A model generated the notes under the pieces. It saw only the letters and a program-made list of their open reading frames with translations. It searched no databases and was not told the DNA's origin. Below, one piece after another: positions 58,798 to 64,000 of a DNA stretch of 64,000 nt. The stretch comes from Physcia stellaris (Eukaryota; Ascomycota; Lecanoromycetes; Caliciales; Physciaceae): positions 248,001 through 312,000 of the forward strand of contig JABSSW010000054.1 in NCBI GenBank assembly GCA_018902385.1. Reading direction: 5' to 3'. The position numbers were made by a program, and so were the translations under genes. Numbering within the stretch: position 1 is the stretch's first letter; each line of letters starts with the position of its first letter.

Positions 58798-61700
58798 ATG
58801 CAAATGTTTTACATGAACATGATTCGCGAATCGAGCGAATTGATTCGAAAAATTGATAATTCACATCAAAACGCGATTGATGAATGTTTAAGAATTTTGA
58901 TTTATCATGACGAATTGTTTGATTTTTTTGTCAAACGATTTTTAGTCATCAATTGTACGTTGTCATTCAACGATAATAAACATAAATTAGAAGTTTTAAT
59001 AGACATTGATGCAATTGATTATGTTTTCATTGATAGAAAAATTGCGCAATTTGTATGAAAATGAATTTCGTATTTTATTAAAATCGAAATTCATTAAATT
59101 CGACGATCGTCAGATTTTTCAATAATTCATGTCATTTATTTCAAATTGACAATTGATTTGCATTTCGAATTGACAATTTTTTTGTTTATCGATTTGAACA
59201 ATCATTCGATAATTTTAGAAAAATCGTGAATGAACAAACATTGAATATGATTTACGATAAATTGATTTTCAAATCGTTCAAATGTAATCATCATGACAAT
59301 ATATTTATCAAACATGCAAATTCGACGTTTGAAAGTTTCTGATTCAAATCGTCGATGAAACGTATTTAATTGACGTCGCGATGTTTTTTTATCGAAAACA
59401 AATAACGCGAAACATATTGTTACAATAAATTTCGATATACGATTTTATTTCGTTCGCAATTTAATTTTCAACGTTTTATGTACAAAACGAATCAAAATGT
59501 ATTCGATTCAAAATGTTTCGATTGTTTTATTCATTCGAAAATCGATCAAAATGACGAGTCGTTCGTCATCGAATCAAATCATTCAAAAATTGATATCACA
59601 ACGATTACGAAAACGACATTCGTCAAAAAAAAAATTTGAAAAAACAACGCAACAAACGTTGAAAAATCAAAAACAACAATTCGAAATTTTTCATTTTCGA
59701 AATTGAATTCAAACGATTCGATGAATATCGCGATGATTGATGCGATTTTTTTGTTTATTCGTCGATTTCAAAATCGAAAACAAAAAATGCAATGTTTTTT
59801 CATTACGATCAATCAAATCGATTTCGCATTCAAAACATTGCGAACAAATTTTGAATCGTTGAAAATTGTCGTCATGATCAAAAAAATTTTGAAACACGAA
59901 CAAATCAAATCGATTTTTGAACGTATAATGAAAAAAATATCGAAATATTTCAAACATTTGTCAAAAATATTCGATTTTCAAAAAACAATTGAATTGTCGT
60001 CGCATCGAATTTACGATCACAAAATCGAATTTTTAAACGATAACAATACATTGTTTCGAAGTCGAATATATTTTTGTTCGAATTCAAATTTCAAAAATTC
60101 AAAAATATTTGAAAAATAATTTTCAAAAAATTTTATCGTATTCAATCAAACAACATACGTTTCGTTCGTTTTATTTGCAATCAAATCGAATGATCAATTA
60201 CGTTTGTGTGTGAATTATCGACGATTTAATCACATCACGAAACGCAATCGATATTTCATTTTTTTGATCGAAAAAATTTTAATTAAAATGCAAAATTGCA
60301 AATATTTGATCAAATTGAATATTATATCGATTTTCAACAAATTTCGAATGAATGAAAAAAATGAAAAATTTATCACGTTCGTTATTTTCATGAAATCGTA
60401 CAAATATCGAATATTATTTTTCGAATTGATCAACGAATTCGCGAATTGACAACATTACATGAACGATTTGTTGTTCAATTTTTTGAACGATTTTTGTCAA
60501 ATTTATTTAAATGATATTTTCATTTACAACAAATTCAAAAAAAAACACATCGTTCACGTTCGTAAAATGTTGAAAAAATTCAAAAAATCGAATTGCAAAT
60601 GAATATTGAAAAATGCGAATTTTTCAAAAAAAATGACATTTTTGAACGTCATATTATCGATAAATGATTTTCGCATGAATTCGAAAAAAATAAAAATCAT
60701 TGTCAATTGAAAACGTTTTACAAATTTGAAAAAAATGCAAATTTTCGTGAATTTCGTCAATTTTTACAGACGATTCATTCGTGATTTTTCGAAAAAAATT
60801 CGAATTTTCATTCGAATGATCAAAAAATTCGTGAATTTCGAATGAATTGTTGAAATCGAAAAAATTTTCAATTTTTTCAAAAAAACGATGACGAAAATTT
60901 TCATATTACGACATTACGATCGAATCAAACAAATCATTTTGAAAATTGATTTTTTTGATTACGTCAATGCAAAAATATTATTTCAATACGACGACGAAAA
61001 AATGTTGCATTTCGTTGTTTTTTACAATCGCAACATGATTTCAATCGAATGTAATTACGAAATTTATGACAAAAAATTGTTGATCATTATTCGTTGTTTA
61101 AAACATTGACGTTTTGAATTTGAAAATATTGAAAAATCGATCAAAATTTTCATCGATCACAAAAATTTGAAAATTTTCATGACGTCAAAAAATTAATTTT
61201 TCGTCAAATTCGTTGAAGCAGAAATTTTTTCGAAATTCAATATTGTCATTCAGTTTCAATTCGAAATTCAGAACGTTAAAACAAATGTCTTGATTCGTAT
61301 GTTTGATTCACGATTCAAAAACGATATTGACGAACGACATCAATATCGAAAACAAATATTGTTTATTTCAAAACGATTCGAAATTCACGCGATAAAATTG
61401 ACGAATTTATTTACGAACGAATTTTGATTGTCAACAAAATTGACGATGATTGCACGATTTATCGTGAAATCATCGAACAAAATTTCATTTCAATGAATGA
61501 AATTGATTTACGAAATTGCATTGAAAAAAACGACGTTTTGTATCGAAAAAAAAATCGATTTTGAATGTTCGTCGATGTTTTTTTATTCGTTGATTTTTTC
61601 AAAAAAATTCATGAATTTTTGTTTCGAAACATTCAAATTTTAATCGCATGAAAAATTTTATACGTCGCGATTATTATTGATTCAACATGCGCAAATTCGA

Positions 61701-62410
61701 TTCGTCGATACGTACGTAATTGTTATGAATGTCAACGCACGAAAATTTTCAAAAATCGCAAAAACGATTTATTTATATTTTTGATTATATTTTTGCAACG
61801 TTGAATCGACATATCAATGAATTTCATCATCGAATTGTTCGACGTTCACGATCATAATGTCATATGCACGATAATGACAAATTTAACAAAAAACGTCATT
61901 ACGTGTTTTGTATCGTCGACGACGAAAATATCAAATATTGAAAATCACGATCAAAATATTTATCAATTACGTATTTCGTACACATGAATTATTTTTTCGA
62001 TAACGTTTGATCGAGATTTCAATTCATATCGTTCGTTTGACAAACATTTTGTCGAATTCTCGACATCAAATGTAAATTTTTCATCGTTTTTCATTCAGAA
62101 ATCGATGAACAAATCGAAAAAATCAATCAAAATATCGAAAAACAATTGCGACAATATTGCAATTACATGCAAAACGATTGAAACGTTTGATTGTTCATGA
62201 TCGAATTTGCAAACAACAACGCAATATTTGCAACAACAAAATTATTTTCATTTTTCATCAATAAAAGTTTTCATTTTCGTATGAATTTTTCATCAAATTT
62301 TATTTCGTATGTTACAACGAAAAAGCGATTTTTGATTGTCAAAACAAAAAATATTATCGACATTATGCAAAATATTCTCAATTACGTACGAAATCATGCA
62401 AAATGATTCA
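58798..62410 (+). mobile_element. Pol-region remnants of the Ty3/gypsy fossil
   Basis: Domain echoes are seen in order. A retropepsin-like stretch lies near 58.95-59.05 kb (LEVLIDIDAIDYVFID). A reverse transcriptase stretch lies near 60.0-60.5 kb (HRIYDHKIEF, LCVNYRRFNHIT, NRYFIF). An RNase H stretch lies near 60.9-61.1 kb (ILRHYDRIKQIILKID, ECNYEIYDKKLLIIIR). An integrase zinc-finger-like stretch lies near 61.7 kb (RNCYECQRTK). The order protease-RT-RNase H-integrase defines Ty3/gypsy, not Ty1/copia. The region is broken and no domain is complete. Confidence 0.85.
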
Positions 62411-63333
62411 AAAACGTATAACAATTCAAATCAACAAACATCGAAAAATCGTAAAATACGTCGAAAAAATTTCGTTTTTTCGATCGACGAAACATCAAAA
62501 CGATCAAATCGTTTGACAAATTCGATGACAAAAAATTAAATTTTTACAAAATATTACAACGTAAAACAATTTTTATCGATTCGAATTGTTTGAAATCATA
62601 CATATTTACGATGTGTTTCATTGTTGATTTTTGCGCAAAATTTTCGTGATTCATTCGAAAATCAAATCAATGAATTTTTGATTTTGTCATAGTCAACGAA
62701 AATTTCGAATGAGAAATGAACGATATTTTGAAATTTCGATATCATTACAATCGTTTTCAGTATCGTGTTAATTGATCGAATTGATTTCATGATCGAACAT
62801 GATATTATGTCGACAACGAAAAATTTGATAATGTTCGCGACGTGATGAACGATTTTCATCGCATTCATTTCACGATTGCAAATTCAAAATCGTTCAAAAC
62901 GTTGATTTCAATATTTCAAAACGTCGTCGACGAATCAGATTTTTCAACGAATCGTCGTCGTTTTCGAAAAAAATCGTCATGTTGACATTAATCGAAATTA
63001 CATTCGATTAAAATTTGAAAACTCGAATTCAATACATTCATTTCGATTTCATTTTCGCAACGTTTTCACAGTTTTTAATTTTCGTTATCGTTTCGATGTT
63101 ATTTACAATCAAAATTTACGTCGCATAAAAGAATTGAATCGTGTCAAAAACATTTTCAGAAATTGTTGTCAAATTTTATCGAATTTTTTTGAAACAATAA
63201 CGAAACATTTTTGAAGATGAAAAATGATGATCGTGAAATTTTTGAATTTTGCAAGGCATTCAAATCAGTCAGCAAGATTCTCAACAAGATTTTTCAATTT
63301 CGAAATAACAACGAATCGTCGAAACGACGCTCG

Positions 63334-63349
63334 CGAAAAGAAAAAATAG
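63334..63349 (+). other. Polypurine tract before the right LTR
   Basis: A purine-rich run (GCGAAAAGAAAAAATAG) ends one base before TGTTACGA of the right LTR. This is where the plus-strand primer of an LTR element is expected, and it supports the LTR boundary and the + orientation. Confidence 0.7.
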
Positions 63350-63577
63350 TGTTACGAACATGCCTGACAGGTAAATTTGACAAATAAATAGTTGATATGA
63401 TATGTGATCGGGCAACGAATTATGTTTTAATTTACGTTGAGATTAACGTGATTTGAAATTTGACGTCGCACACATTTTTGTTTGCAATTTCAACATTTTG
63501 TACTTACTTGTTTCTGCAGACTTATTGTCTTCGTTTAGCTAGTCAATAATACGTCTATCCAAGCACGATTCATGATA
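63350..63577 (+). repeat. Right LTR of the Ty3/gypsy fossil
   Basis: It begins TGTTACGAAC and shares with the left LTR the words GACAAATAAATAG, GTTGATATGAT, AATTATGTTTTAATTT, ATTAACGTGATTTG and CAAGCACGATTCATGATA. Of all parts of the AT-rich block it keeps the most CpT, CpC, ApG and GpG, so it is the least mutated. Confidence 0.8.
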
Positions 63578-64000
63578 GTTTTAGCAATTCAATTGATTAT
63601 AATGAAATCATCAAAATCGAAAAGTTGATTAACAAAATTTTCTAAAATTTGAAAAAAACGATGAAATAAAATGTATATTTTTAAAATTTATCACGTTCGA
63701 TGAGATTCGAATCATTTTGTAACAAATATACAATCGACAATCGAATTTTTAAAAAAAAAAAATCGCGACACGTCAACAACGTTTTGAATTGTTTCAATTC
63801 AAATCAATTTTTGTCGTTTCGATTTCGATTTTTTTACGAAATCTGTCATTTCGATTTTTTTCGTGAAATTCATAATTCATTTACATTTCAACGTTGAAAT
63901 CAAAATTCGCATTCGATTCGATCGACAAATTAATCGTCACGAACAAATTTTTTCACATGCGACGAATTGAATCACGTTTGAAAAAATGTTCGAACGATTA
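63578..64000 (+). mobile_element. Start of a second copy of the element interior, cut by the window edge
   Basis: Directly after the right LTR the sequence matches 58377-58775 of the element interior (AGCAATTCAATTGATTATAATG, GATTCGAATCATTTTG, AATCGCGACA, CGTTGAAATCAAAATTCG, AAAAAATGTTCGAACG) in the same order. The gag-side duplication is absent between LTR and match. This suggests a neighbouring element that shares the LTR, or a rearranged nested copy. It continues past the window. Confidence 0.75.

Larger units (their letters stand above)
55745..63577 (+). mobile_element. Broken Ty3/gypsy (Metaviridae) LTR retroelement
   Basis: A fossil element of about 7.8 kb in + orientation. Two related terminal repeats (listed separately) begin TGTTACGA. 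The interior has a gag-side part carrying an internal duplication, then remnants of protease, reverse transcriptase, RNase H and integrase in the order typical of Ty3/gypsy. A purine tract lies just before the right LTR. It is broken throughout, with dozens of disruptions and no intact frame for any domain. The interior is heavily hypermutated, so it is old and silent. No target-site duplication could be fixed because the LTR outer ends are uncertain. Confidence 0.85.
49881..64000. repeat. AT-rich, hypermutated repeat block
   Basis: This block of over 14 kb is gene-free and built of decayed repeats. Its C and G bases are nearly confined to CpA/TpG and CpG. In 54301-54420 I counted 15 C, 11 before A, 4 before G and none before C or T. 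All 9 G there follow C or T. In 60001-60120 I counted 16 C, 8 before A and 8 before G, with one ApG in all. The left flank up to 49.4 kb shows all dinucleotides. Such asymmetry means C-to-T change at CpT and CpC (G-to-A at ApG and GpG). Long open frames in the block are products of this composition and of tandem repeats, not genes. Parts are listed separately. Confidence 0.9.

Noticed and set aside
49881-64000. Classical RIP signature (CpA to TpA)
   Set aside because: CpA and TpG are abundant here, so the usual indicator is absent. The depletion falls on CpT and CpC instead.
1-64000. tRNA, rRNA or CRISPR features
   Set aside because: No B-box with matching acceptor stem, no rRNA-like sequence and no regularly spaced repeat-spacer array was seen. 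The 84-bp array has no unique spacers.

Overview
The window is nuclear DNA of a filamentous ascomycete (Pezizomycotina). The evidence is intron style (46-183 bp, mostly about 50, GT..AG, some with a CTGAC-like branch site) and typical mould genes: a hybrid histidine kinase, a secreted GH31 alpha-glucosidase, a pigment-type laccase, a TRP-like channel and a DUF7492-like secreted protein. A Dothideomycete is my guess, but I cannot prove the class from sequence alone.

Layout. Positions 1-49460 are gene-rich and of balanced composition. In order they hold: the 3' part of a hybrid histidine kinase (+); a 2OG-Fe(II) oxygenase (-); a mitochondrial acyl-CoA dehydrogenase (-); a senescence/spartin-domain protein (+); a Kin4-like protein kinase (+); a GH31 alpha-glucosidase (+); a multicopper oxidase (-); a stand-alone aspartate carbamoyltransferase with a frame break (-); a metallo-beta-lactamase-fold hydrolase (-); a secreted LPMO-like protein (+); ribosomal protein eS21 (+); a CPD photolyase (-); a GH2 beta-mannosidase with a 10-nt exon (+); a membrane-anchored kelch protein (+); a His/Gln-rich protein of unknown function (-); a large ML/TRP-like membrane protein (+); and a FYVE-RING protein (+). 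I see no biosynthetic cluster. The genes look like ordinary housekeeping, signalling, secreted-enzyme and trafficking functions. The photolyase/mannosidase and acyl-CoA dehydrogenase/senescence pairs are divergent and share promoter regions. I found no tRNA or rRNA genes.

From about 49.9 kb to the right edge the sequence becomes very AT-rich and gene-free. It contains a degraded stretch with a recurring CATATG-centred motif, an 84-bp tandem array (about 53.93-54.66 kb), and a broken Ty3/gypsy LTR element (about 55.75-63.58 kb) with two LTRs, a polypurine tract and protease-RT-RNase H-integrase remnants in + orientation. A further copy of its internal sequence runs off the right edge.

The most unusual observation is the mutation signature of this AT-rich block. 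Nearly every surviving C is followed by A or G, and nearly every G is preceded by C or T. CpT/ApG and CpC/GpG are almost gone while CpA/TpG and CpG persist. Neurospora-type RIP instead removes CpA. This points to RIP-like hypermutation with a CpT/CpC (CpY) context.
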